Shown here: positions 16,732 through 22,126 of the stretch, one piece after another
Layout: each line of letters begins with the position of its first letter
Numbering within the stretch: position 1 is the first letter of the stretch
From: a virus
Reading direction: 5' to 3' (one strand)
DNA: 33,473 nt
Virus record (IMG/VR): IMGVR_UViG_3300008012_000084
Coordinates: 1 to 33,473 of that record
Position numbers and translations under genes: made by a program
Notes under the pieces: generated by a model
Database searches by the model: none
What the model saw: only the letters and a program-made list of their open reading frames with translations
What the model was told of the DNA's origin: nothing

Positions 16732-17223
16732 TTAGAACGCAGCGTCTTCTGTAGCTGGTTCAACTTCTTTTACATCAGATACAGCAGCAACACGATCATC
16801 GATTGGTTGCTCTATATCAGAAGTAGTTAGGTCATGACCTGCAGATTTAAATGCTGCAAGCACTTGGGTTTCAAACCCAGGTTCACTAGTCATACCTAGT
16901 ACTACAGTACTGTAAGAATACACAGGACGACCATTGATTTCATACTCGGGAACTTCGCGAGTTACAATGGCACCGGGAACTTTCTCTCCGACTTCTGCAT
17001 CGTACATGTACTGCATCTTGTCGTCGAGGTATGATTCCTCGTATCGAGTTATGCTAGACGTACGTGCTGGTACACGTACAGTCATTAACTCTCCTGTTGT
17101 AATGTCTAAGATCTCTTTGTGTTGAGGTCCTTGAAATGTAACTACTTTATAGTTACGTCCGTTTTTGTCTTGACGCGCTTCACTTACTTTCACTATCGTC
17201 AATAATTCACTTTGTTTTGCCAT
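16732..17223 (-). CDS. OB-fold-like protein, 163 aa, acidic tail
   Basis: The start LLTIVKVSEARQDKNGRNYKVVTF is the opening strand pair seen in many OB-fold SSB-like proteins ('V--V-E-R---G--YK-V-F'), and the C-terminus is acidic (DIEQPIDDRVAAVSDVKEVEPATEDAAF). This suggests a second ssDNA-binding protein besides 9815-10432. Alternatives: a structural or host-binding protein with an OB fold. Followed by the three-hairpin cluster. Family not named with certainty. Confidence 0.5.
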   Translation of the reverse strand: MAKQSELLTIVKVSEARQDKNGRNYKVVTFQGPQHKEILDITTGELMTVRVPARTSSITRYEESYLDDKMQYMYDAEVGEKVPGAIVTREVPEYEINGRPVYSYSTVVLGMTSEPGFETQVLAAFKSAGHDLTTSDIEQPIDDRVAAVSDVKEVEPATEDAAF

Positions 17224-17249
17224 GATTTCTAATTTATTTTTGGCTTTTA

Positions 17250-17486
17250 CTAGCTGTTTAAAATGCGCACAGCATCTAGCGCTTCTGTATTTATCTCACC
17301 CAACGTGAGCTGAGGCATATTCTCCCACAGTGCATCGATAGCATCTTCATATCCAAGAGCATACGCTTCTTTGATATGTTTATGCCAAGTCTTAGGATAC
17401 ACTTGGAGCATTCGTGTAAGTCTGTCGTCTTTAATGACAACTTTAAACCTACCTTCGTAGATTCTGGTGTCTTTATTATCGCTCAT
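17250..17486 (-). CDS. Hypothetical protein, 78 aa
   Basis: MSDNKDTRIYEGRFKVVIKD... N-terminal strand-like segment followed by helices (TWHKHIKEAYALGYEDAIDAL). No family recognised. Leftward, 5 bases from the previous stop and 26 bases from the next start, so it is part of a close-packed small-gene cluster. Confidence 0.55.
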   Translation of the reverse strand: MSDNKDTRIYEGRFKVVIKDDRLTRMLQVYPKTWHKHIKEAYALGYEDAIDALWENMPQLTLGEINTEALDAVRILNS

Positions 17487-17491
17487 AGTTC

Positions 17492-17743
17492 TTACATATG
17501 ACCGTTAATTTCTGACCAAGTCATAGCATAGACTTCTACATCAGCAGTGTCTATGTTCTTACGATTTACATAGTCGCGACCTTTCTGACGTGCAGTATCA
17601 AACGAATGAAATGCACCTACCTTAATGATGGTGCCTTCCGAATGATTCTTTACAACAGATAAGAATACGATTGCATCGTCTTCACTTGGAATCTCTGCGC
17701 TGATTTGTTCTCGTCGCAGTTTTTCCATAAAGATTTCTTTCAT
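17492..17743 (-). CDS. Hypothetical protein, 83 aa
   Basis: ATG at 17741-17743 (MKEIFMEKLRREQISAEIPS...) is preferred over an in-frame GTG three codons upstream. The middle IVFLSVVKNHSEGTIIKVGAFHSFDTARQKGRDYV looks like a small alpha/beta fold with a basic helix; it ends MTWSEINGHM. Not recognised. The 3' end of the upstream membrane-protein gene overlaps its first 62 bases. Confidence 0.55.
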   Translation of the reverse strand: MKEIFMEKLRREQISAEIPSEDDAIVFLSVVKNHSEGTIIKVGAFHSFDTARQKGRDYVNRKNIDTADVEVYAMTWSEINGHM

Positions 17744-17861
17744 CTTTCCCACTTTGAATCTTCTTTACAATTAAATAAATAACACAACCTAATATTGATA
17801 GTATGAAACCGACCAACTGACCGATTCCATACCATGCTGAGTGTAAGAATAAACTACTCAT
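17682..17861 (-). CDS. Small single-pass membrane protein, 59 aa
   Basis: Read from codons: ATG at 17859-17861 to TGA at 17682-17684. MSSLFLHSAWYGIGQLVGFI... continues into SILGCVIYLIVKKIQSG: one clear transmembrane helix (about residues 11-33) followed by a positively charged tail (KKIQSGKDERN), predicting N-out/C-in. The start overlaps the upstream stop by 8 bases. It fills a gap with no other gene, but its last 20 codons overlap the next gene, which lowers certainty. Could act on the host envelope (inference). Confidence 0.55.
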   Translation of the reverse strand: MSSLFLHSAWYGIGQLVGFILSILGCVIYLIVKKIQSGKDERNLYGKTATRTNQRRDSK

Positions 17862-18102
17862 CTTCAGGAAAGATTTCGTTCCACTTACTTTCTGGTATTC
17901 CTGTTAGGAATAGCTCGCGCTGTCCTGCAGTGAGGTTAGGAAAATTATCTTGGATATATCCTTGACCTAGTTCATGATTAATCAGTCCTTGATAAGGAAC
18001 AATTAACTCGTGCTTATCTCCAAGCACATCGGTAAGTTCGAGACGGACATAGTTGCCCGCCTCTGACTCACTACCTATAACTTTATAGCGTTTTTGTGTC
18101 AT
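17854..18102 (-). CDS. Hypothetical protein, 82 aa
   Basis: MTQKRYKVIGSESEAGNYVR... begins with a strand-turn-strand run (YVRLELTDVLGDKHELIVPY), followed by helices ending PESKWNEIFPEDE. Compact small acidic protein; no family recognised. Starts 10 bases after the lipoprotein gene's stop and its stop overlaps the membrane-protein start. Confidence 0.55.
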   Translation of the reverse strand: MTQKRYKVIGSESEAGNYVRLELTDVLGDKHELIVPYQGLINHELGQGYIQDNFPNLTAGQRELFLTGIPESKWNEIFPEDE

Positions 18103-18112
18103 AACATTCGTA

Positions 18113-18463
18113 TCATTTGAATCTACGTGTTATCAACCAATCATCTTGTTCCCAAGTGATATGGTCTTGATTATAGCTTACAACAGTACGACAACCTACC
18201 TTTACAAGTCGGTCGTCTATGTAAGTGAGTCGCACATCTCCTGTGCTTACCCACTCATCATCATTCAAGTAGTACCAATACAAATCAGTAGAGGTAAAGA
18301 CCAGCTTTTCTCCGCCTTGATTAAAGACAAGAGTTTCTTCTGGCATCTCTATGATTGTTTCGTATACTTCGTACTCACCACTCAGTATATACTGAGATGA
18401 TGAGGTGTCTTTAGTACATGAAGTACTAAGTAAGATTGGTATCAATGCTAATATAGTTTTCAT
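18113..18463 (-). CDS. Phage-encoded lipoprotein
   Basis: 116 aa. The N-terminus MKTILALIPILLSTSCTKDT is a type II signal peptide: one Lys, a hydrophobic core and a lipobox ending at C16. The mature part is short and beta-rich (ILSGEYEVYETIIEMPEETL, LVFTSTDLYWYYLNDDEWVS, RTVVSYNQDHITWEQDDWLITRRFK), like lipocalin-type Bacteroidetes lipoproteins. Lys-Asp soon after the Cys resembles surface-export signals of Bacteroidetes lipoproteins, but only partly. Known phage lipoproteins (e.g. T5 Llp) block superinfection by masking the receptor; such a role here is inference. Overlaps its upstream neighbour by 4 bases. Confidence 0.75.
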   Translation of the reverse strand: MKTILALIPILLSTSCTKDTSSSQYILSGEYEVYETIIEMPEETLVFNQGGEKLVFTSTDLYWYYLNDDEWVSTGDVRLTYIDDRLVKVGCRTVVSYNQDHITWEQDDWLITRRFK

Positions 18464-18864
18464 ACTTCTTCCATATCAGTTTCGACAAACCAATCATCTC
18501 CTGGTGATCCTTCACTAAGTGCTTGTTGAATTAACTCCATGAGAGACTCAGTGTCTTCCATTGCACATCGTGAAGGAAAGTTAGGATTATCATGGATGTA
18601 TACCTCCCAGTATGGTGCTTCAGTAGCACCAAGTATAGAGTACACATCTAGATATACACTAACGTATTCAGAAGTACCTTCTAAACTTACTCCGAATCTA
18701 ACAAGGGCACCTGCAAATGGAGGCACTATGTTTATGACCCAGTCGTTAGGAAACTGAAGCGAAGGAATCTTTGAGATCCACTCTCGTGGTTCCATCTCCT
18801 TGTCGTAGAAAGCAATGGCTTCGTACTTTCTCATTCTATCGGACTTTTGGATAAGTGTCCCCAT
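18460..18864 (-). CDS. Hypothetical protein, 134 aa
   Basis: MGTLIQKSDRMRKYEAIAFY... An alternative start at Met11 (MRKYEA) is possible. Predicted alpha/beta with a clear central sheet (PNDWVINIVPPFAGALVRFG, SEYVSVYLDVY, PYWEVYIHD) and an acidic C-terminus. It ends VETDMEEV, overlapping the lipoprotein start. Not recognised; the overlap suggests co-expression with the lipoprotein. Confidence 0.55.
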   Translation of the reverse strand: MGTLIQKSDRMRKYEAIAFYDKEMEPREWISKIPSLQFPNDWVINIVPPFAGALVRFGVSLEGTSEYVSVYLDVYSILGATEAPYWEVYIHDNPNFPSRCAMEDTESLMELIQQALSEGSPGDDWFVETDMEEV

Positions 18865-18923
18865 AGTTATTGGTGTGCGGTGTTATTCTCTTGCACTCTT
18901 GAGTTTAGTTTAGTAATTATTCT

Positions 18924-18990
18924 ATTGGTTGAGGGAAGCCACCACAGCCTCCCTCGCCAAACCAATAAACCGAGCAGTGTTTGATCTGCT
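18924..18990 (-). terminator. Composite hairpins upstream of 134-aa gene
   Basis: Outer stem ATTGGTT/AACCAAT (18924-18930 with 18960-18966) encloses GAGGGA/TCCCTC (18931-18936 with 18950-18955). A second hairpin AGCAG/CTGCT (18973-18977 with 18986-18990) follows, ending at the stop of the upstream gene (18990). This is a terminator or attenuator for leftward transcription; no long T tract is seen. Confidence 0.5.
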
Positions 18991-19502
18991 TACTCAGGCA
19001 GTAATGAATCCTCTTCCTTATTCTTATCTAAGGCAGTCTTAAGATCACGAAGAGTTTTTAAAGATCCCATTGTGGTATCTGTGTCATACTCATCTTCGTC
19101 TGGTGTATAATGATACTCATCTGTATCGTGGTCATCAGCCTCGTAGTCTTCATATTTACTATTCTCTTCACAATACATTTGCCCCGTGTTTAATACATGA
19201 AGCGTTTGATTATCGAGGAATTGAACAGCTATATGAGGTTCAATAACTATTACATCTCCACCACGATTACTAATAGTATGATTAGGATTATCAGTATATA
19301 CATGTACTATCCCATTGTCACCATAGTATTCGTCACATAGTTCTTGAGTTGCATACTCATTCTTAAAAGTATACTCTGTTTTCGAACCGTAGCAAAACAA
19401 TTCTGCTACGTATTTGTATCCGTCAGCACAGTCATTTGCTTGTTGTTTTAAATCAGAAAGTTTATTTTCTAACTGTTCGATTTTCTCTAGTAATTCCTTC
19501 AT
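18990..19502 (-). CDS. Coiled-coil protein with acidic tail, 170 aa
   Basis: Residues 1-22 form a heptad run (MKELLEKIEQLENKLSDLKQ), likely a coiled coil that multimerises the protein. A beta-rich middle (GGDVIVIEPHIAVQFLDNQTLHVLN) is followed by a very acidic Tyr-rich stretch (YEDYEADDHDTDEYHYTPDE) and a helical end. DNA-mimic or host-protein-binding function is possible for such acidic phage proteins, but is inference. The ATG is preceded by AAAACCAATTATC, a decayed form of the start cassette near position 1-770. Upstream lies a 437-base region without a gene. Confidence 0.6.
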   Translation of the reverse strand: MKELLEKIEQLENKLSDLKQQANDCADGYKYVAELFCYGSKTEYTFKNEYATQELCDEYYGDNGIVHVYTDNPNHTISNRGGDVIVIEPHIAVQFLDNQTLHVLNTGQMYCEENSKYEDYEADDHDTDEYHYTPDEDEYDTDTTMGSLKTLRDLKTALDKNKEEDSLLPE

Positions 19503-19939
19503 GATAATTGGTTTTAATTAATATTGGAATGCCACTCTGCGTTTCTCATCTTGGGGTTGTGACCAAGCAATGCTCGCATTAACATAAACAGTTGTAGCCC
19601 CTCACTTTTTTTCGTGGATTCTGGCTGTCATCTAAGTGACAGTAGGTTTACAGGAAGTAACCTTGGTACCTTAGGCTAATCCAACTACAACTGTTATTGT
19701 TGCAACGTCTTTTTGTACACACTACTACGCGTTGCTTTAGTAGAGGAAGGTTTGATGACACCTACAAACAGGTTAAACAAAAACAAAACTCCCGCAAGGT
19801 TGCTATCCCTGATGTATATCCTTGCTTATTAATACAGTAACTCCTTTACTGTACCTTTGGGCTATTAATATCAACCACCATTCCAGTGTGACAAAGGGTA
19901 ATACTCTAGCAATTAGACGAGAGTTTTGTAGTATAAATA
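19503..19939. ncRNA. Non-coding, inverted-repeat-dense region (possible structured RNA)
   Basis: No convincing gene in 437 bases. Seen: an 11-bp perfect stem AACAGTTGTAG/CTACAACTGTT (19587-19597 with 19685-19695) enclosing GGATT/AATCC (19616-19620 with 19678-19682), CTGTCA/TGACAG (19625-19630 with 19637-19642) and GGTTTAC/GTAACC (about 19645-19662). Further hairpins: GCAACG/CGTTGC (19702-19707 with 19730-19735), TACAGTAA/TTACTGTA (19833-19840 with 19846-19853) and a three-way junction at 19893-19952 running into the next gene. A T-rich tract (leftward reading TTTTGTTTTTGTTTAA, complement of 19773-19788) could end a leftward RNA. The nested arms suggest a folded RNA; strand and function unknown. 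Confidence 0.45.
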
Positions 19940-20200
19940 CTACTTACCCTTTACGGATAAGTAATAGTTACGCATTTTCTCTTGCTTCTCAACATACTCT
20001 TGACTTGCAATGGTGCTGAAAGCAATAGTAGTAATCATCGAGAAGATACAAACACCACTGCCAAACCAATCTTGGAAGCCAGTGCCTGATAGTAATCCAA
20101 AGACAATACATGCCATTGAATGAATAGCTATGAATGTAGCTAAGAACAAAGCAAACAAGCTAACGTACTTGATTGCGCATTTGAAAATAAATTTTACCAC
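19940..20200 (-). CDS. Two-pass membrane protein, 86 aa
   Basis: Two clear transmembrane segments: YVSLFALFLATFIAIHSMAC (about 12-31, continuing IVFGLLSG) and GSGVCIFSMITTIAFSTIAS (about 47-66), then a charged tail QEYVEKQEKMRNYY. The N-terminus MVKFIFKCAIK is basic, suggesting both ends lie in the cytoplasm. Size and topology fit a small holin-like or membrane-exclusion protein, but no lysis genes are nearby and the accessory location favours host-membrane modification (inference). Flanked on both sides by structured non-coding DNA; its TAG stop sits inside a stem. Confidence 0.6.
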   Translation of the reverse strand: MVKFIFKCAIKYVSLFALFLATFIAIHSMACIVFGLLSGTGFQDWFGSGVCIFSMITTIAFSTIASQEYVEKQEKMRNYYLSVKGK

Positions 20201-20575
20201 TTGTTTTTACTTATTAAATTAAACTAAAATCAATTACTAAGACGTCACGCACGTCATTTGGACCAATGATTACAGGGGATCAACCTAACCAAAGAGAGGT
20301 GCGATGCGGTCTTAGATTAAACAAAAACAAAAGAACTAGAGATATTCACTCCGCTATATACCTCCATCCATGCGGTTGGATTAGTTCTTTTGTAAATAAG
20401 ACTCGGTTCCTAAGTCGGTCTTTGTATTATTTCAGTCGTTATCTGATTGTATTTGAACACGTGTTTATGTGTTTACAATCGAGACAAAGTCTATATCAAT
20501 TCTATCAAGTGTCTATCCACAACCCACACGTAGCACGATACTACTACGTGAAGGTCGTGGTTGACACGCATTGGT
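20201..20575. ncRNA. Non-coding, hairpin-rich region (possible structured RNA)
   Basis: No convincing gene in 375 bases. Seen: CAAAAGAACTA/TAGTTCTTTTG (20328-20338 with 20382-20392, 11 bp) with an inner ATCCA/TGGAT stem; GATTGTA/TACAATC (20445-20451 with 20474-20480) stacked on AACAC/GTGTT (20456-20460 with 20469-20473); and CACGTAG/CTACGTG (20527-20533 with 20544-20550) inside CAACC/GGTTG and GTGTC/GACAC, spanning 20509-20567. The first hairpin plus the T-rich tract TTTTGTTTTTGTTTAA (complement of 20317-20332) looks like a leftward terminator. The other hairpins lie between the 97-aa gene stop and that terminator, so they would form a structured 3' UTR or a separate small RNA. Confidence 0.45.
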
Positions 20576-20869
20576 TTAGAGTTCTATCTTAAACCAATCG
20601 AACGTCAAGACCTCACCAGTCTCTTCGTCCGTTGCTTCGCGCTGATATGTTTCAACCTTCGCGGTGTTTGGCAACTTGATTTCGTGTCCTTCTTTGAACC
20701 TCGTCTTCATCTCGTGCCATCCGTAACGTGTGTCACACAATCCTGTGTCACCCATTTCCACACTCCACTTAAGAAGTGCTACGTTACTCTTTTTGTCTTG
20801 CGCAAGTTTATGCACAACCAATGTGATTTCGCCTTTATCCATAAAGCAATCAGTGTTTAGTTCGGACAT
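20576..20869 (-). CDS. Hypothetical protein, 97 aa (paralog of 21670-21966)
   Basis: MSELNTDCFMDKGEITLVVH... ends with TDEETGEVLTFDWFKIEL. It shares the blocks GDTGL-(C/T)-(D/N)-T-(R/K) and DEETGE-(V/M)-L-(T/K)-F-(D/E)-W with the gene at 21670-21966, so the two are paralogs. The frame is open to a GTG at 20953, but that codon sits inside the terminator at 20932-20966, so the ATG at 20867-20869 is preferred. Upstream are two copies of a 13-base motif (see repeats). A single-gene unit bounded by terminators, typical of a moron-like accessory gene. Function unknown. Confidence 0.6.
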   Translation of the reverse strand: MSELNTDCFMDKGEITLVVHKLAQDKKSNVALLKWSVEMGDTGLCDTRYGWHEMKTRFKEGHEIKLPNTAKVETYQREATDEETGEVLTFDWFKIEL

Positions 20870-20887
20870 TCGTTCGTCCTTATATCG

Positions 20888-20931
20888 GGTTCGGACACAA
20901 GTTAAGAGGACTAGTATGCAAGTTAAGAGGA
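20888..20931. repeat. Leader repeats CAAGTTAAGAGGA, two copies 21 bp apart
   Basis: CAAGTTAAGAGGA occurs at 20898-20910 and 20919-20931, 21 bases apart (two helical turns), upstream of the 97-aa gene. A related copy CAAGCTAAGAGGA is at 22035-22047, upstream of the paralog. With the preceding GGTTCG, the first copy (20888-20910) and the 22025-22047 copy match at 20 of 23 positions. Suggests a shared regulator site or leader element (inference). Confidence 0.5.
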
Positions 20932-20966
20932 AAAAAGAAAAAAAAATCCCCACCCAATGGGCGAGG
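20932..20966 (-). terminator. Intrinsic terminator after 51-aa gene
   Basis: In the leftward transcript CCTCGCCC-ATT-GGGTGGGG pairs over 8 bp (two G-U pairs) at 20948-20966 and is followed by ATTTTTTTTTCTTTTTT. This is a textbook Rho-independent terminator, ten bases past the stop of the 51-aa gene. Confidence 0.85.
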
Positions 20967-20975
20967 ATTATAATG

Positions 20976-21131
20976 CTACGACTCTACTATCTCAACAATA
21001 GAGAAGGATTCTACGAATGGAGCGCGAGCAAAGGAAACTTTAAGAGCCCATACAAATAGCTTTGCCATAGTATGTGTCTTAAATAATCCATGCTCTACGC
21101 CCATAGAATTGATAACTTTGTACCTGTACAT
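20976..21131 (-). CDS. Hypothetical small protein, 51 aa
   Basis: Read from codons: ATG at 21129-21131 to TAG at 20976-20978 (MYRYKVINSMGVEHGLFKTH...FSIVEIVES). It begins one base after the stop of the 133-aa gene and ends ten bases before a strong terminator, so the two genes form one small unit. Contains a short hydrophobic stretch (MAKLFVWALKVSFARAPFV) but no clear signal or TM. Not recognised. Confidence 0.65.
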   Translation of the reverse strand: MYRYKVINSMGVEHGLFKTHTMAKLFVWALKVSFARAPFVESFSIVEIVES

Positions 21132-21132
21132 A

Positions 21133-21534
21133 CTACTCATACTCTACTATTTTAGGACCTGACTCATAATGAGCCCAATCAAACTTTGGCTCTGGCTCTG
21201 AATCTGAAACTAAAGACTCCCAGTACTCGACCTCAAGCTTAGCAGTGTAAGCATCCGCATTAGTCATAATAGACTTATACTTCAAGTAAAACAATCTATG
21301 ACTAGTAACACCTTCGATGCGAACAAACTTATCATCATCTCGAAACTTAAGACCAGCATCATCACATGCCTGCTTGAGTTGACCGTAAAACTTAACCATA
21401 CATACAGTGTTCCTGCGTTGATGGTCATCAGAACTACCGCAAACTATCCTGTTCAGAGATATGCGAAGCTTGACAGTTCTGAGTTCAGTACCTTGAATAG
21501 TATTGAACCCGTAAGGAATTCTAATATTCCCCAT
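21133..21534 (-). CDS. Hypothetical protein, 133 aa
   Basis: MGNIRIPYGFNTIQGTELRT... beta-rich start, then a helix (KFYGQLKQACDDAGLKFRDD) and an acidic C-terminus (SLVSDSEPEPKFDWAHYESG). The SEPEPKFDW end weakly recalls the (D/E)W endings of the two paralogs that flank it, but the rest does not align by eye. Ends in a TAG one base before the next ATG. Accessory-zone gene of unknown function. Confidence 0.6.
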   Translation of the reverse strand: MGNIRIPYGFNTIQGTELRTVKLRISLNRIVCGSSDDHQRRNTVCMVKFYGQLKQACDDAGLKFRDDDKFVRIEGVTSHRLFYLKYKSIMTNADAYTAKLEVEYWESLVSDSEPEPKFDWAHYESGPKIVEYE

Positions 21535-21582
21535 AAAGCATTTTGCACGGCACTACCCGTGACTGACATTGATAAGTGAAGT

Positions 21583-21615
21583 AAAAAGCGTGCGAGGATA
21601 ACATCTCCCCGCACG
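21583..21615 (-). terminator. Intrinsic terminator after the second paralog
   Basis: CGTGCG (21589-21594) pairs with CGCACG (21610-21615), extended by AGGA/TCCC pairing to about 10 bp, and in the leftward transcript is followed by CTTTTTAC. A further hairpin GTGGACTCT/AGAGT-AT-CCAC (21630-21660) lies just before it. Ends the unit of the 21670-21966 gene. Confidence 0.75.
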
Positions 21616-21669
21616 ACTCAGGAACCGACGTGGACTCTAACATACGGTCAGAGTATCCACCAGTGAGCG

Positions 21670-21966
21670 CTACGATTCAACCCACCTGACCCACTCAAAC
21701 TTGAGCATCTCGCCAGTTTCCTCGTCTACACTTTCAGAAGTATAGAACTCTGGAACATAGCCAGTAGGAATCACAATCTCATCACCAAGCTTACGCTTAT
21801 GAGAGTTGCCACTCCACGCCCATTTTGTGTTGGTCAAGCCAGTGTCCCCGATTTCCTCGTGAAAAGCAAGTTGTACACACTGAGCATACTTCTCACCCTT
21901 CTTGAGGTCAGGAATGTAGCTAACTTTAACTGTTAGGATAAAGCAAACACATTTAGGTTCGCACAG
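21670..21966 (-). CDS. Hypothetical protein, 98 aa (paralog of 20576-20869), non-ATG start
   Basis: Contains IGDTGLTNTKWAW and VDEETGEMLKFEWVRW, matching the 97-aa paralog. No in-frame ATG or GTG exists near the start; the next upstream in-frame stop is at 22015-22017. CTG at 21964-21966 lies exactly where the paralog has ATG (TGCGAA versus TCCGAA follows), giving 98 aa; a TTG at 22006-22008 is the other choice and keeps the same ~18-base distance to the leader repeat. Either the gene uses a rare start or it is decaying. Function unknown. Confidence 0.5.
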   Translation of the reverse strand: MCEPKCVCFILTVKVSYIPDLKKGEKYAQCVQLAFHEEIGDTGLTNTKWAWSGNSHKRKLGDEIVIPTGYVPEFYTSESVDEETGEMLKFEWVRWVES

Positions 21967-22024
21967 TAAACTGCACTTCGGGATTAATCTCCCGCTGATT
22001 GTGAGCAATATCGCTCAAAGTTTA

Positions 22025-22047
22025 GGTTCGAATACAAGCTAAGAGGA
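22025..22047. repeat. Third copy of the leader repeat, upstream of second paralog
   Basis: GGTTCGAATACAAGCTAAGA with GGA following matches 20888-20910 at 20 of 23 bases. Lies 17 bases upstream of the TTG candidate start and 59 upstream of the CTG candidate of the paralog. TTTAGGTTCG itself repeats at 21952-21961 and 22021-22030. Confidence 0.5.
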
Positions 22048-22055
22048 AAACCCAC

Positions 22056-22103
22056 TGGGGTGCCTGCAACGCAGCTCCCCTAAGGGGGACCTGCTGCGCA
22101 GGT
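22056..22103. terminator. GC-rich hairpin cluster at the divergence point
   Basis: GGGG-T-GC-C-TGC pairs with GCAG-CT-CCCC (22057-22080); CCCC (22077-22080) can alternatively pair with GGGG (22084-22088), and ACCTGC/GCAGGT (22089-22094 with 22098-22103) forms a perfect hairpin with a 3-base loop. In the leftward sense, GTGGGTTTTCC follows. It sits between the leftward genes and the palindrome-rich region, so it probably insulates the two divergent transcription directions. Confidence 0.55.
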
Positions 22104-22126
22104 GGTACCCAAATTCACACCCCCGA

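Noticed and set aside
19833-19853. Hairpin whose loop reads AGGAG leftward, like a Shine-Dalgarno in a loop
   Set aside because: No start codon follows at a usable distance, and Bacteroidetes rarely use Shine-Dalgarno.
20266-20592. 108-codon rightward frame through the structured region
   Set aside because: It runs against the leftward neighbours, has no plausible leader, and its length is explained by hairpin-rich sequence; no domain is seen.
20867-20953. N-terminal hydrophobic extension (GTG start) of the 97-aa gene, signal-peptide-like
   Set aside because: The codons come from a terminator and repeated leader motifs, and the GTG lies inside the terminator stem.
22021-22040. GGTTCGAATAC resembling a tRNA T-loop
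   Set aside because: No acceptor, D- or anticodon arms can be built around it on either strand; it is part of the paralog leader repeat.
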